From DP-36 sp036004365 (GTDB lineage Bacteria > Desulfobacterota > Binatia > UBA9968), in the NCBI GenBank assembly GCA_036004365.1, contig DASYRN010000200.1, forward strand, positions 5,766 through 69,765: a stretch of 64,000 nucleotides of DNA, given 5' to 3'. A program made the position numbers and the translations under genes. The notes under the pieces were generated by a model. That model was not told the DNA's origin and ran no database searches. It saw only the letters and a list, made by a program, of their open reading frames with translations. How positions within the stretch are numbered: the first letter of the stretch is position 1; every line of letters starts with the position of its first letter. This document shows, piece by piece, positions 8,893 through 17,010 of the stretch.

Positions 8893-9097
8893 CGTTGCTG
8901 GGATTTCCTTCATGTCAGCAGAAGGAGTTAATTTGTCAGATGATTTCCAGTTTTTCGCGGGTTACCTTTTTCATAAGCTGATATCACAGTCTGAACAAAT
9001 AACGCCGGATATGACTTTTTTTGTCCCTTATTTGGAATCTTTCTCCGAGAGGACGAGAGTGATTTATTGGGGGGGATGTGATATTCAAAAAGCGGTC

Positions 9098-9787
9098 ATG
9101 GACGTTGCGGCCAATTACCGCAAAGTTCTGGAGCGGATTGGTGAAGCCGCGGCAAAATGCGGCCGGGATCCTGCGGAGATCCGAATTCTTGCCGCTTCTA
9201 AATCTCAAGATGTATCGCGAATTCGCGCCGCCATAGAGGCCGGGATTCGGCTTTTTGGTGAAAATTACGTCCAGGAGGCCAGGGAAAAGAGGGAAGTTAT
9301 AGAGGAACCAGTCGAATGGCATATGATCGGCCATCTCCAGCGCAACAAAGTTAATCTGGCCTTGGAGTTCTTTGATCTGATAGAGTCTTTGGATGGTCTG
9401 GAACTTGCCAAAGCGCTGGACAAACAGGGAAAGAAGCTAGGCAAAGTCGTGCGGACCTTTGTCGAAATCAACCTGGGTGGAGAGCAAACTAAAAGTGGAA
9501 TCGCTCAAGACAAAGTTCCATCTCTCTTGCAGGAGGTCGGTTCTCTCTCCCACGTTCAAGTCGACGGACTCATGACGATGCCGCCATTCACGGAGAAAGC
9601 AGAAGAAGCGCGGCCTTACTTTCGGGCTTTAAGAGAAATGAAGGAGAGGTTTTCGGGACTAAAGATTCCCCATGTCGATCTCAGAGAGCTTTCCATGGGC
9701 ATGACCCATGATTATCTGGTCGCGATTGAAGAGGGGGCCACGCTAATCCGCATCGGAACGGCTATTTTCGGGCCAAGGAGGAACTAG
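9098..9787 (+). CDS. yggS: YggS-family pyridoxal phosphate homeostasis protein
   Basis: 229 residues from MDVAANYRKVLERI, the usual family length (E. coli YggS 234). A single-domain fold-type III PLP-binding barrel without a known reaction; it buffers PLP in the cytosol. Seen: LAASKSQ (the PLP lysine), GENYVQEA, WHMIGHLQRNKV, LSMGMTHDY, IRIGTAIFG. The frame is open for another 62 codons upstream, to an ATG at 8912, but those residues do not match the family. The start at 9098 lacks a good ribosome-binding site, so it stays uncertain. yggT follows after 8 nt, a very common pairing. Confidence 0.93.
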   Translation: MDVAANYRKVLERIGEAAAKCGRDPAEIRILAASKSQDVSRIRAAIEAGIRLFGENYVQEAREKREVIEEPVEWHMIGHLQRNKVNLALEFFDLIESLDGLELAKALDKQGKKLGKVVRTFVEINLGGEQTKSGIAQDKVPSLLQEVGSLSHVQVDGLMTMPPFTEKAEEARPYFRALREMKERFSGLKIPHVDLRELSMGMTHDYLVAIEEGATLIRIGTAIFGPRRN

Positions 9788-9795
9788 AGTTACCG

Positions 9796-10104
9796 ATGTT
9801 CATCTTGGCTAATCTTTTGATGGCCTTGGCTCAAATCATCGATTACCTTTTGACAGCTTACATGTGGATTGTCATCGCCAGAGCGATCGTCTCGTGGGTC
9901 AATCCGGATCCCTACAACCCGATTGTTCGCTTTCTCTACAGCGTGACAGAACCGGTGCTCTATCGGATACGCCGCCTTTTTCCTCTTTATGCCGGAGGAA
10001 TCGATTTTTCTCCCATCATCGTTTTCGTGGCGATCATCTTTCTGCAGAGGTTTTTGGTGCAATCCCTCTACGATTTGGCGCAGTCTATTCGATACGTGGG
10101 ATAA
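9796..10104 (+). CDS. yggT: YggT family membrane protein
   Basis: 102 residues with two hydrophobic segments (about 4-30 and 70-90) separated by a conserved RAIVSWVNPDPYNPIVRFLY motif and the EPVLYRIRRLFP stretch typical of YggT. The family is an inner-membrane protein of uncertain function, often next to yggS and linked in some lineages with cell division, osmotic stress or, as CCB3 in plastids, cytochrome assembly. Start chosen at the ATG 8 nt after yggS. Function here cannot be told beyond family. Confidence 0.92.
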   Translation: MFILANLLMALAQIIDYLLTAYMWIVIARAIVSWVNPDPYNPIVRFLYSVTEPVLYRIRRLFPLYAGGIDFSPIIVFVAIIFLQRFLVQSLYDLAQSIRYVG

Positions 10105-10117
10105 GGAGTGAGCTCTC

Positions 10118-11080
10118 ATGAAATCTCTTTTTGTCGCTGATATTCGCGAGAATCAGCCGGTCGATTCCGTGTTCTTAGTGACAGCTAAAAAACACGGGGT
10201 CACCAAGGGAGGAAACGGTTATCTGACCGTGAGGCTTCTCGATCGCAGCGGCGAGATCGAGGGCAGAATCTGGGAGCGGGCCGAGGAGCTGGGAAGAGGA
10301 TTCGACAAAAACGACTTTGTGCGGGTTCGCGGTCATGCGACCCTTTACCAAGGGAGGATTCAAGTCCGCGTCCAGGATGTCATCAAAATGGAAGAGAAGG
10401 AGGTGGCGTCGGAGGACTTTTTGCCCAAGAGCAAGAACGATCCCGAAGCGATGGCTGCAGAGTTGATGGCGATCGTGAAGGGAATAAAAAACCCCCATCT
10501 CCGCGCCCTGGCGGAGGCCTTCTTTGCGGACGAAGTCTTTATGGACCTCTTCAAGCGCGCCCCGGCCGGGAAGAGCATCCACCATTCCTATCTGGGAGGG
10601 CTTTTGGAGCACACCCTTTCCCTCCTCAAGCTTATTCTCAAGGTCGTTGAGAATTACCAGGGAATCAATATCGACCTCCTTCTCATGGGCGGCTTTCTCC
10701 ATGACATGGGCAAGATCTACGAGTTTTCTTTCGATCGGGCCGTCGAATACACCGACCAGGGACAGCTTCTGGGTCACTTGGTGATGGAAGTTGAGGCCGT
10801 AAGCGAAAAGATCAAGACTATTCCAGGCTTTCCTGAGGAGCTTGCGATGTTGGTGAAGCACATGTTGGTGAGCCATCACGGCTCCCTGGAGTTTGGCTCG
10901 CCGAAACTGCCGCAGACCTTGGAGGCCGTCATCCTCCATTATCTCGACGATCTGGATGGCAAGATCCAGAGCATCCAAAGCCTGATGGGAAAAGAGCGTG
11001 ACTTGCGCTGGACTTCATTTCATCGCGGCTACGGCCGGAATTTTTTCCGAGGAAGTTCCGAAGAGAATCAGGGAAACTGA
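10118..11080 (+). CDS. YhaM-like HD-domain 3'-5' exoribonuclease
   Basis: 320 residues. Residues 1-110 are an OB-fold nucleic-acid-binding domain (GYLTVRLLDRSGEIEGRIWE); about 155-290 an HD hydrolase domain with the metal ligands in HSYLGGLLEH, LHDMGK, LVSHHGS and YLDDLDGK. This layout matches YhaM/Cbf1, a metal-dependent 3'-5' exonuclease of RNA. The segment lies in a run with rph and rdgB (RNA trimming and nucleotide clean-up), which agrees with an RNA role. Starts 13 nt after yggT with GGAGTGAG upstream. Exact substrate is inference. Confidence 0.88.
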   Translation: MKSLFVADIRENQPVDSVFLVTAKKHGVTKGGNGYLTVRLLDRSGEIEGRIWERAEELGRGFDKNDFVRVRGHATLYQGRIQVRVQDVIKMEEKEVASEDFLPKSKNDPEAMAAELMAIVKGIKNPHLRALAEAFFADEVFMDLFKRAPAGKSIHHSYLGGLLEHTLSLLKLILKVVENYQGINIDLLLMGGFLHDMGKIYEFSFDRAVEYTDQGQLLGHLVMEVEAVSEKIKTIPGFPEELAMLVKHMLVSHHGSLEFGSPKLPQTLEAVILHYLDDLDGKIQSIQSLMGKERDLRWTSFHRGYGRNFFRGSSEENQGN

Positions 11081-11100
11081 TTAACGCAGGAGGTTATGTC

Positions 11101-12519
11101 GTGAGAATGTTTCTCGCAGGCAAATGGGTCGATAAGCAACAAAAAATCGAAGTGCGAAATCCGTACGACAACTCAGTCATCGACACGGTGCCCAAGGCTG
11201 ATAAAAACGACGTCGAACGCGCCTTGAGCTTTGCTGAACAAGGGGCGAAGGTCATCGCGAAGCTCTCCGGCTACGAGCGCTGGAGGATCTTGAGGAAGGC
11301 CGCCGATCTGATAGCGGCCCGCAACGAAGAGCTGGGGCGACTCATTTCGACGGAAGAGGGGAAGATCCTCGCCGAGGGCCGCTTCGAGGCCAACCGCGCG
11401 GTGGAGACGATGATGAGTTCGGCGGAGGAGGCCAAGCGCATCCACGGAGAGACAGTGCCCCTCGATGGGGACCCGGGAGGCGGTAAGAAAATTGGGTTTA
11501 CGCTCAGGGTTCCATGCGGCGTCGTGGTAGCCATCAGTCCCTTTAACTTTCCGCTCAATCTGGTCTGCCACAAGGTGGGGCCCGCTCTGGCAGCGGGCAA
11601 CTCCGTGATCATCAAGCCGGCCACAGACACGCCCCTCTCGGCGCTGAAGCTCACGGAAATCTTACTCGAAGCGGGCCTGCCGCCAGAGGGAATCCAATGC
11701 CTCACCGGTTCCGGCGGAGAGATCGGAGACGTGCTGGTTGCCGACCGCCGCGTGCGCAAGATTACATTTACGGGTAGTCGGGACGTTGGAGAGCGGATCT
11801 GTCGGATGGCGGGGATTAAAAAAGTGACCATGGAGCTCGGTTCGAACTGTCCTCTGATCGTCATGCCCGATGCGGACTTGGATAAAGTCTCTGCGGCCGT
11901 GGCTGCCACGGGCTACGCCAATGCCGGGCAAGTTTGCATATCGACCCAGCGAGTTATCACCGCGGGCAGGGTCTACAGCGACTTTCTTAGCGCGCTCAAG
12001 CCGAAGGTTGAGGCTTTGACCACCGGCAATCAGCTCGATGAAAAGACGAAAGTCGGCCCGATGGTCCGTGAGGGAGACGCAATCCGCGTGGACGAGTGGG
12101 TGCGAGAGGCTGTCGGCGGCGGCGCTCGCATCGTGGTTGGAGGGTCGAGACGGGGAACGACCTACGCACCGACAGTGGTCGCGGACGTAAAGCCCGAGAT
12201 GAAAATTTCATGCGATGAGCTGTTCGGGCCTGCCGTCGCGGTGACGCCCTTTAATGCCATCGATGAGGCGATCGCGCTGGCCAACGGGACGAACTATGGT
12301 CTTGCGGCTGGGATCTTCACCGAGAATATTGAGTGGGCCATGAAATTCGCTCGTGAGGTAGAGTCGGGCAATCTCCACATCAACTGGGGCCCCCAGTGGC
12401 GCGCCGATCTCATGCCCTATGGCGGTCTCAAAGAGTCCGGCTTCGGTAAAGAAGGACCGCGGTATGCGGTGGAGGAGATGACCGAACTTAAGATGGTCGT
12501 GTTCCACTTGAGTGGATAG
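11101..12519 (+). CDS. Aldehyde dehydrogenase (NAD(P)+-dependent)
   Basis: 472 residues, complete ALDH superfamily enzyme: catalytic Cys279 in GQVCIST, general base Glu245 in TMELGSN, cofactor motifs ISPFNFPLN and FTGSRDVG. It oxidises an aldehyde to the acid in the cytosol. By overall pattern it resembles the lactaldehyde/succinate-semialdehyde-like group that contains archaeal and y4uC-like enzymes; the substrate cannot be read off. GTG start at 11101 with AGGAGG at 11088-11093. Its stop lies 2 nt before rph, so it shares an operon with RNA-processing genes although no functional link is obvious. Confidence 0.93.
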   Translation: MRMFLAGKWVDKQQKIEVRNPYDNSVIDTVPKADKNDVERALSFAEQGAKVIAKLSGYERWRILRKAADLIAARNEELGRLISTEEGKILAEGRFEANRAVETMMSSAEEAKRIHGETVPLDGDPGGGKKIGFTLRVPCGVVVAISPFNFPLNLVCHKVGPALAAGNSVIIKPATDTPLSALKLTEILLEAGLPPEGIQCLTGSGGEIGDVLVADRRVRKITFTGSRDVGERICRMAGIKKVTMELGSNCPLIVMPDADLDKVSAAVAATGYANAGQVCISTQRVITAGRVYSDFLSALKPKVEALTTGNQLDEKTKVGPMVREGDAIRVDEWVREAVGGGARIVVGGSRRGTTYAPTVVADVKPEMKISCDELFGPAVAVTPFNAIDEAIALANGTNYGLAAGIFTENIEWAMKFAREVESGNLHINWGPQWRADLMPYGGLKESGFGKEGPRYAVEEMTELKMVVFHLSG

Positions 12520-12521
12520 AG

Positions 12522-13238
12522 ATGCGGGCGGATGGCCGAAAAGAACTGGAGTTGCGGCCGGTCATCATCACTCCAAGCTATATCAAGCATGCGGACGGCT
12601 CTGTGCTGATCGAGGTCGGCGACACCCGCGTCATCTGTACGGCCAAATTGGAGGAGAAGGTTCCGCCATTCTTGCGCAACAGCGGGAAAGGTTGGATCAC
12701 TGCGGAATATGGCATGCTTCCTTCCTCGTCGCAGACGCGCATTCCGCGCGAGGCGTCGCGTGGAAGGATCGGCGGGCGGACGTATGAAATCCAGCGATTG
12801 ATCGGCCGGAGCCTTAGAGCGATTGCCGATCTAGGAGTGCTCGGAGAGAGGACGGTCTGGATCGATTGCGACGTGATTCAGGCGGATGGAGGAACCCGGA
12901 CCGCGTCGATCACAGGCGCCTATGTAGCGCTTGTGGAGGCCTCGCGCCGATGGAAAGAGAAGGGTTCACTCCAAGGGGAGTTGATTCGCGATTCAGTTGC
13001 AGCCGTGAGTGTCGGTGTCGTTGATGGCAAAGTTCTTTTGGATCTGACCTATGAAGAGGATCGCCGCGCGGAAGTGGACATGAACTTCGTCATGACCGGA
13101 GCAGGAAAGTTAGTCGAAGTCCAGGGAACTGCAGAATCCATCCCGTTTACCAAAAAGAAGCTCGATCGCATGGCGGAGATCGCCCAGCGAGGGATTCGAG
13201 ATCTCATCAAGGTCCAGAAGAAAATCCGAAATCCCTGA
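12522..13238 (+). CDS. rph: Ribonuclease PH
   Basis: 238 residues, standard length. Phosphorolytic 3'-5' exoribonuclease that trims tRNA 3' ends and other structured RNAs, releasing nucleoside diphosphates. Family signatures seen: RPVIITPSYIKHADGSVLIEVGDTRVICTA in the N-terminus (key part RPV...HADGS...GDT), GWITAEYGMLP, IDCDVIQADGGTRTASITGA, and EDRRAEVDMNFVMT. Starts 2 nt after the aldehyde dehydrogenase stop. rdgB follows 24 nt later; rph-rdgB adjacency is widespread. Confidence 0.97.
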   Translation: MRADGRKELELRPVIITPSYIKHADGSVLIEVGDTRVICTAKLEEKVPPFLRNSGKGWITAEYGMLPSSSQTRIPREASRGRIGGRTYEIQRLIGRSLRAIADLGVLGERTVWIDCDVIQADGGTRTASITGAYVALVEASRRWKEKGSLQGELIRDSVAAVSVGVVDGKVLLDLTYEEDRRAEVDMNFVMTGAGKLVEVQGTAESIPFTKKKLDRMAEIAQRGIRDLIKVQKKIRNP

Positions 13239-13262
13239 ATTGAGACACTCTGATCGGTTATT

Positions 13263-13880
13263 GTGGAACTTCTAGTCGCGACGGGTAACCCTGGCAAGCT
13301 CGCTGAGATCGAGGAGGTTCTAAGGAGTTTGCCGATTCAGGTTTTGCCTTTGACGAGCCTTTCCCCGCGCCCGAAAATCATTGAGGATGGGAAAACGTTT
13401 GAAGAGAACGGACTTAAGAAAGCGCGGACCTTAGCCGATTTCTCGGGGTATACAACCTTGGCGGACGATTCAGGGTTGGTGGTCGATGCGCTCGGCGGGG
13501 CACCCGGAGTTCATTCCGCCCGCTATAGTGGAGAGGATGCAACTGACACTCGGAACAATGAGAAGTTGCTCGGCGCCCTCGCCGACGTTCCAGAAGAAAG
13601 ACGCACCGCCCGTTTCGTTTGCGTGCTGGCTTTGTGTCTTCCGTCCTCATCGGGAGGCGTCCATTGGTTTTTTCACGGAGAGTGCCAGGGCCGGATCACC
13701 TACAGTCCTAAAGGCAAGAACGGATTCGGCTATGACCCGATCTTTTTCTATCCGCCTTTGGGCAGGACTTTCGCCGAGCTGGACCGAGAGACTAAATGTC
13801 GCGTCAGTCATCGAGGAAACGCCCTGAGAAAACTAGTCCAAGCTGTCCCTTCCTTGTTGGATCTGCAGACAAATCCTTGA
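13263..13880 (+). CDS. rdgB: XTP/dITP pyrophosphatase
   Basis: 205 residues, GTG start. Ham1/RdgB family: ATGNPGKLAEIEEVL substrate loop near the N-terminus, TLADDSGLVVDALGGAPGVHSARYSG, GKNGFGYDPIFF, and SHRGNALRK. Hydrolyses non-canonical purine triphosphates (ITP, dITP, XTP) to monophosphate and PPi, keeping them out of nucleic acids. Last gene of the rightward block; its stop overlaps the -35 box of the tRNA promoter at 13877. Confidence 0.96.
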   Translation: MELLVATGNPGKLAEIEEVLRSLPIQVLPLTSLSPRPKIIEDGKTFEENGLKKARTLADFSGYTTLADDSGLVVDALGGAPGVHSARYSGEDATDTRNNEKLLGALADVPEERRTARFVCVLALCLPSSSGGVHWFFHGECQGRITYSPKGKNGFGYDPIFFYPPLGRTFAELDRETKCRVSHRGNALRKLVQAVPSLLDLQTNP

Positions 13881-13904
13881 TTTCACCTCTTGCCTGTGTA
13901 GAAT
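13877..13904 (+). promoter_or_regulatory. Sigma-70-type promoter of tRNA-Pro cluster
   Basis: TTGATT (13877-13882), 16-nt spacer, TAGAAT (13899-13904). The -10 box ends 18 nt before the tRNA-Pro 5' end, a normal distance for a tRNA promoter. Confidence 0.65.
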
Positions 13905-13922
13905 AAGTTTGTTTTTGTTTGA

Positions 13923-13999
13923 CGGGGCGTAGCGCAGCCTGGTAGCGCACCTGCCTTGGGCGCAGGGGGTCGGACGTTCAAATCGTCTCGCCCCGACCA
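13923..13999 (+). tRNA. tRNA-Pro (TGG)
   Basis: 77 nt cloverleaf with 7-bp acceptor CGGGGCG/CGCCCCG, anticodon loop CTTGGGC, T-loop TTCAAAT, and encoded CCA. First of a Pro-Arg-His-Lys cluster. Confidence 0.97.
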
Positions 14000-14011
14000 G
14001 CTAAAAAGTGG

Positions 14012-14058
14012 TGAGCAGTGAGTGCTGAGTGAAAAGAGAGTGAAGGACTCTTTGCTCA
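14012..14058 (+). repeat. Spacer palindrome between tRNA-Pro and tRNA-Arg
   Basis: Arms 14012-14023 (TGAGCAGTGAGT) and 14047-14058 (ACTCTTTGCTCA) pair at 10 of 12 positions. The GTGAG/GCTGAG words resemble the rplR-rpsE and nusG-rplK spacers. No T-run follows, so it is not a standard terminator. Confidence 0.45.
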
Positions 14059-14084
14059 TCGCTCGGCAGTTATTGTTCTTTTCC

Positions 14085-14161
14085 GCGCCAGTAGCTCAGC
14101 TGGATAGAGCAACGGCCTTCTAAGCCGTAGGTCAGGGGTTCGAATCCCTTCTGGCGCGCCA
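14085..14161 (+). tRNA. tRNA-Arg (TCT)
   Basis: 77 nt; acceptor GCGCCAG/CTGGCGC, anticodon stem ACGGC/GCCGT with loop CTTCTAA, T-loop TTCGAAT, encoded CCA. Confidence 0.97.
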
Positions 14162-14170
14162 GTATGTGCG

Positions 14171-14246
14171 GTGAGTGTAGCTCAACGGTTAGAGCACTGG
14201 ACTGTGGCTCCAGGGGTTGAGGGTTCAAATCCCTTCACTCACCCCA
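14171..14246 (+). tRNA. tRNA-His (GTG)
   Basis: 76 nt with encoded CCA; acceptor GTGAGTG/CACTCAC, anticodon loop CTGTGGC. The G at 14170 can pair with discriminator C73, giving the extra G-1:C73 pair that HisRS requires, so the mature 5' end is probably 14170. Confidence 0.97.
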
Positions 14247-14287
14247 GTTTTGAAAAGATTAGATGAATTAGATTTCCCCCTTTACAT

Positions 14288-14363
<76 letters not shown>

Positions 14364-14677
14364 AGTCTTTCAACACTCTCTTTTCTGGGTCGCCAATTCT
14401 CTATAGGGGACCGAGGTCTCCGTACACGCATGCGTCATGTAGGGAATCCCTTCACTTGATTTGTGTAGGAAATAGCCTACAAGCCGAGATTGTCTCTCAG
14501 AATCTGGCATCTTGAAATCCCTTGTCACGTCAACATGTTACCCTAATTTTTTAGCTCTTGGTATGCCATTTGCGGAGAGAGTGGCGCGACAAAAAGGAAA
14601 CTTAAAAATGTAGAAATCTTCAAAGACTGCAATTTGATGGGGAATGATAGTTAAAAAGGATATTTAAAAAGGAAGCT
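14364..14677. other. Intergenic region, AT-rich, upstream of unknown gene
   Basis: 314 nt between tRNA-Lys and the ORF at 14678. No tRNA 3'-end duplication, integrase or clear terminator is visible. The right half is A-rich and holds a promoter-like pair at 14522-14549; the ribosome-binding site AAGGAAG lies just before 14678. Confidence 0.6.
14522..14549 (+). promoter_or_regulatory. Possible sigma-70-type promoter
   Basis: TTGTCA (14522-14527), 16-nt spacer, TAATTT (14544-14549), about 130 nt before the unknown ORF at 14678. Sequence match only. Confidence 0.4.
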
Positions 14678-15277
14678 ATGCAATACCCAGGAGTTATTGA
14701 GAAAAAAGGTTTGACGGAAGTCATCTCCACGGTCCTGGAAAAACTGGCTGCATCACCAAAGGAAAGACCGAATGCGATGTTCCGGCGCGTGAAAAGCTTG
14801 ATCGGCCACTACAAAAGAAAACCTGATGCGATTGGTAAACCGGTCAGTGCACTAAGAAAAATCTCGATTGCCAGCCAGCGGAGCCGTGAGGAAAGTCTCT
14901 CAAGGGATTTCATCCGAGAGGAGGCAGCCTTGTTGGATGTAGCCAGACCAACCCGGCAGCGATTTGTTTATGGCAGTGAAACGGCAAAGCAAGAAGTCGC
15001 GGCTCTTGCGGGACTTAAAGAAAATGAAGAGGTGCCATCGGAGCTGAGGCAAACCATTAGTGAGATCCTTGCTGCACGGGAGCTGCCTACAGGCGAGCCG
15101 TCACCCCAGGAACTCGAAGCTATTAATGCCGAGGTGCTAAGACGAGGACGCGAATTTTTGCAAAACATCACTCCGCGGAAATCTGAACGTGAAGTCTCTT
15201 ATCAGCCGTATCGTATGGCACTAATTTGGGATTTGACAACGTCTCCAATTTTCAGGCTTATGGGGGCGTTATTCTAA
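14678..15277 (+). CDS. Hypothetical protein, unrecognised
   Basis: 199 residues; ATG preceded by AAAAAGGAAGCT, a good ribosome-binding site. I recognise no domain. The sequence is charged and helix-rich (MFRRVKSLIGHYKRK, QRSREESLSRDFIREEAALL), has no signal peptide or cysteine motif, and ends in a mildly hydrophobic stretch (ALIWDLTTSPIFRLMGALF). It stands alone between the tRNA cluster and a transglycosylase gene, with its own promoter-like sequence. The AT-rich leader and post-tRNA position could indicate acquired DNA, but no integrase or repeats are present. The reading frame is probably real; function is unknown. Confidence 0.65.
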   Translation: MQYPGVIEKKGLTEVISTVLEKLAASPKERPNAMFRRVKSLIGHYKRKPDAIGKPVSALRKISIASQRSREESLSRDFIREEAALLDVARPTRQRFVYGSETAKQEVAALAGLKENEEVPSELRQTISEILAARELPTGEPSPQELEAINAEVLRRGREFLQNITPRKSEREVSYQPYRMALIWDLTTSPIFRLMGALF

Positions 15278-15335
15278 GCACGCTCGGCGAGATAGTCAGG
15301 TAATCGCGAGTGCGTACTAAGTTCAAGGTGGAAGA

Positions 15336-15995
15336 GTGATGCCCGGAAAGATTTCGAAGTTTGCCCGAACTCTGAAAATACTTGCGCACGGTTTAAGCAT
15401 AGCCCTGGCATCTTTTTTCTTACTTGCGCTCGCCCCGACTGACCCCTTTGGAGAAGCAGGCGGCCGGCGAGATCAAATCCATGAAGCGGACGCGGCTACG
15501 ATAAAGATCTATTCTTTTCTGTCTCGCAAGGGATCCTTCGACCATGACTCGGCTTGGTCTATCTCGGAAGCCATTTTGGAGGAAAGTAAGAAACAGTCGT
15601 TGGACCCGCTTTTGATCCTTGCTGTCATAGAAGTAGAAAGCCGCTTTCGCCCCACGGCCGTTTCGGCAAGAGGGGCGCGCGGCTTAATGCAAATCCGCCC
15701 TGACGTCGCGGCTGCTCTCGCGGACGCAGCGGACATCGAAAACTGGGCGGGGAAAAACAGCTTAGACGATCCTGTTATCAATATCAGATTAGGAATTTTT
15801 TATCTGAGTCAGTTGAAACAGAGCTTCAAGGACCTAAAGCTGGCATTGACGGCGTATAATTTGGGGCCTACGGCACTCAAAAGCAGAATGGAAGAACAGG
15901 GGCCGATCCCTTTCGACTATGCCAGAAAAGTTCTTTCCATTCATCGAATTTATAAAAACCAACACTCGCAGATGCAAAAATCCATGCAAGCGTAG
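15336..15995 (+). CDS. Lytic transglycosylase (SLT domain), exported
   Basis: 219 residues. A basic N-terminus and hydrophobic stretch (about residues 14-35) make a signal peptide or anchor. The SLT fold covers about 70-210: catalytic Glu in AVIEVESRFRPTAVS, then ARGARGLMQIRP, and ALTAYNLGP near the end. Cleaves peptidoglycan glycan strands with 1,6-anhydro ring formation in the periplasm. The frame begins GTG-ATG; the ATG at 15339 is the likelier start. It is followed after 82 nt by the MlaC-like gene, probably as one unit of envelope functions. Confidence 0.9.
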   Translation: MMPGKISKFARTLKILAHGLSIALASFFLLALAPTDPFGEAGGRRDQIHEADAATIKIYSFLSRKGSFDHDSAWSISEAILEESKKQSLDPLLILAVIEVESRFRPTAVSARGARGLMQIRPDVAAALADAADIENWAGKNSLDDPVINIRLGIFYLSQLKQSFKDLKLALTAYNLGPTALKSRMEEQGPIPFDYARKVLSIHRIYKNQHSQMQKSMQA

Positions 15996-16077
15996 AGTGT
16001 ATGAATTTTTATTCGCACGACGTAAAGAGCAAGGGCGTAGTGGGATCGAAGAGAATGCGTCGAAGACGGAGGAAAAA

Positions 16078-16701
16078 ATGGAAAGTCAGCGTGCTGGCTT
16101 CATTGTACGGTTAACGTTTCTGTTCTTTCTAGCGGCGTTTCCCGTGCAGGCGGGAGAACCCAAGGAACAGCTCGGCGATACTATGGACAAAGTGCTTAAA
16201 ATTCTCCAGGATCCGGGCCCCAAATCGGAAGATAAAACGATGGAGCGCAGGCGGCGACTGCGGCAGATCATTTCAGAGCGGTTTGACTTCGCTGAAATGG
16301 CCAAACGCTCTCTAGGACAACAGTGGGGCCGTCGCAGTCCCAAAGAACAAGAGGAGTTCGTAAAGCTTTTTACGGATCTTCTCGAAGAATCCTATGTGAA
16401 AAAGATCGAATCTTACAACGGCGAAAAAGTTTTGTACACGCGGGAGAAAAAAGATAGCGGCTCTGCGGAAATCGACACCAAAATTGTGACAAAGAAGGGA
16501 GAAGAATTCGCGGTCAATTATAAGCTCCACCCTGTCGGAGAACAGTGGAAAGTCTACGACGTGGTGATTGAAAATATCAGCCTTGTCAATAACTACCGCT
16601 CTCAATTCAACCGAATTCTCGCGAACTCATCCTACGAAGATCTGGTTCAAAAGATGAAAGAAAAGCGGTTTGCGGCCCCGGCGTCAAAGGAGAAAAGCTG
16701 A
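16078..16701 (+). CDS. MlaC-like periplasmic phospholipid transport protein
   Basis: 207 residues from an ATG with GGAGG 5 nt upstream (16068-16072); the frame extends further back to 15919 but would overlap the transglycosylase gene. Signal peptide: VRLTFLFFLAAFPVQA ending before GEPKEQ. The rest matches the Tol-Tol-Ttg2/MlaC family: RLRQIISERFDFAEMAKRSLG, ELLEESYVKKIESYN-like segment, VIVTK-like core and YDVVIENISLVNNYRSQFNRIL. MlaC ferries phospholipids between outer and inner membrane complexes. MlaA, B, D, E and F are not in the window, so the partner system lies elsewhere or is missing. Confidence 0.9.
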   Translation: MESQRAGFIVRLTFLFFLAAFPVQAGEPKEQLGDTMDKVLKILQDPGPKSEDKTMERRRRLRQIISERFDFAEMAKRSLGQQWGRRSPKEQEEFVKLFTDLLEESYVKKIESYNGEKVLYTREKKDSGSAEIDTKIVTKKGEEFAVNYKLHPVGEQWKVYDVVIENISLVNNYRSQFNRILANSSYEDLVQKMKEKRFAAPASKEKS

Positions 16702-16751
16702 GCCATCCAGCCAGGAGAATTTCTAAGTCCACCCAGATACGCATATTGTGC

Positions 16752-16780
16752 TTGACTTCATTACCATCCTTCCGTAATTT
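16752..16780 (+). promoter_or_regulatory. Sigma-70-type promoter of tRNA-Leu
   Basis: TTGACT (16752-16757), 17-nt spacer, TAATTT (16775-16780). The tRNA begins 60 nt further on; tig may be read through from the same start. Confidence 0.5.
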
Positions 16781-16840
16781 TTCATTTGTAGCGTACTGAG
16801 CTCCAGAGCATTATTGGGGAACCGGATCCGATTCCGATGT

Positions 16841-16923
16841 GCGAGAGTGGCGGAATTGGCAGACGCACTAGACTTAGGATCTAGCGGGCAACCGTGGGGG
16901 TTCGAGTCCCCCCTCTCGCACCA
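16841..16923 (+). tRNA. tRNA-Leu (TAG)
   Basis: 83 nt, class II with long variable arm (CGGGCAACCGTG region); acceptor GCGAGAG/CTCTCGC, anticodon loop CTTAGGA, encoded CCA. Lies 87 nt upstream of tig. Confidence 0.97.
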
Positions 16924-17010
16924 AAGCCTTTTCCCTACTCCACCGCCGAGTGTTCTGGGTCGCGATCATCTCCTCAGCCGAAACTATGGTTTCTCATTCT
17001 GTAAACAACT

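Noticed and set aside
11271..11909. 212-codon open frame antisense to the aldehyde dehydrogenase gene
   Set aside because: Shadow frame; Ser/Pro/Arg-rich translation without family features.
14364..14680. Integration site at tRNA-Lys
   Set aside because: No duplicated tRNA 3' end, integrase or flanking repeat could be found.
15919..16077. N-terminal extension of the MlaC-like protein
   Set aside because: It overlaps the transglycosylase gene and precedes a clear signal peptide that starts at 16078 with GGAGG.
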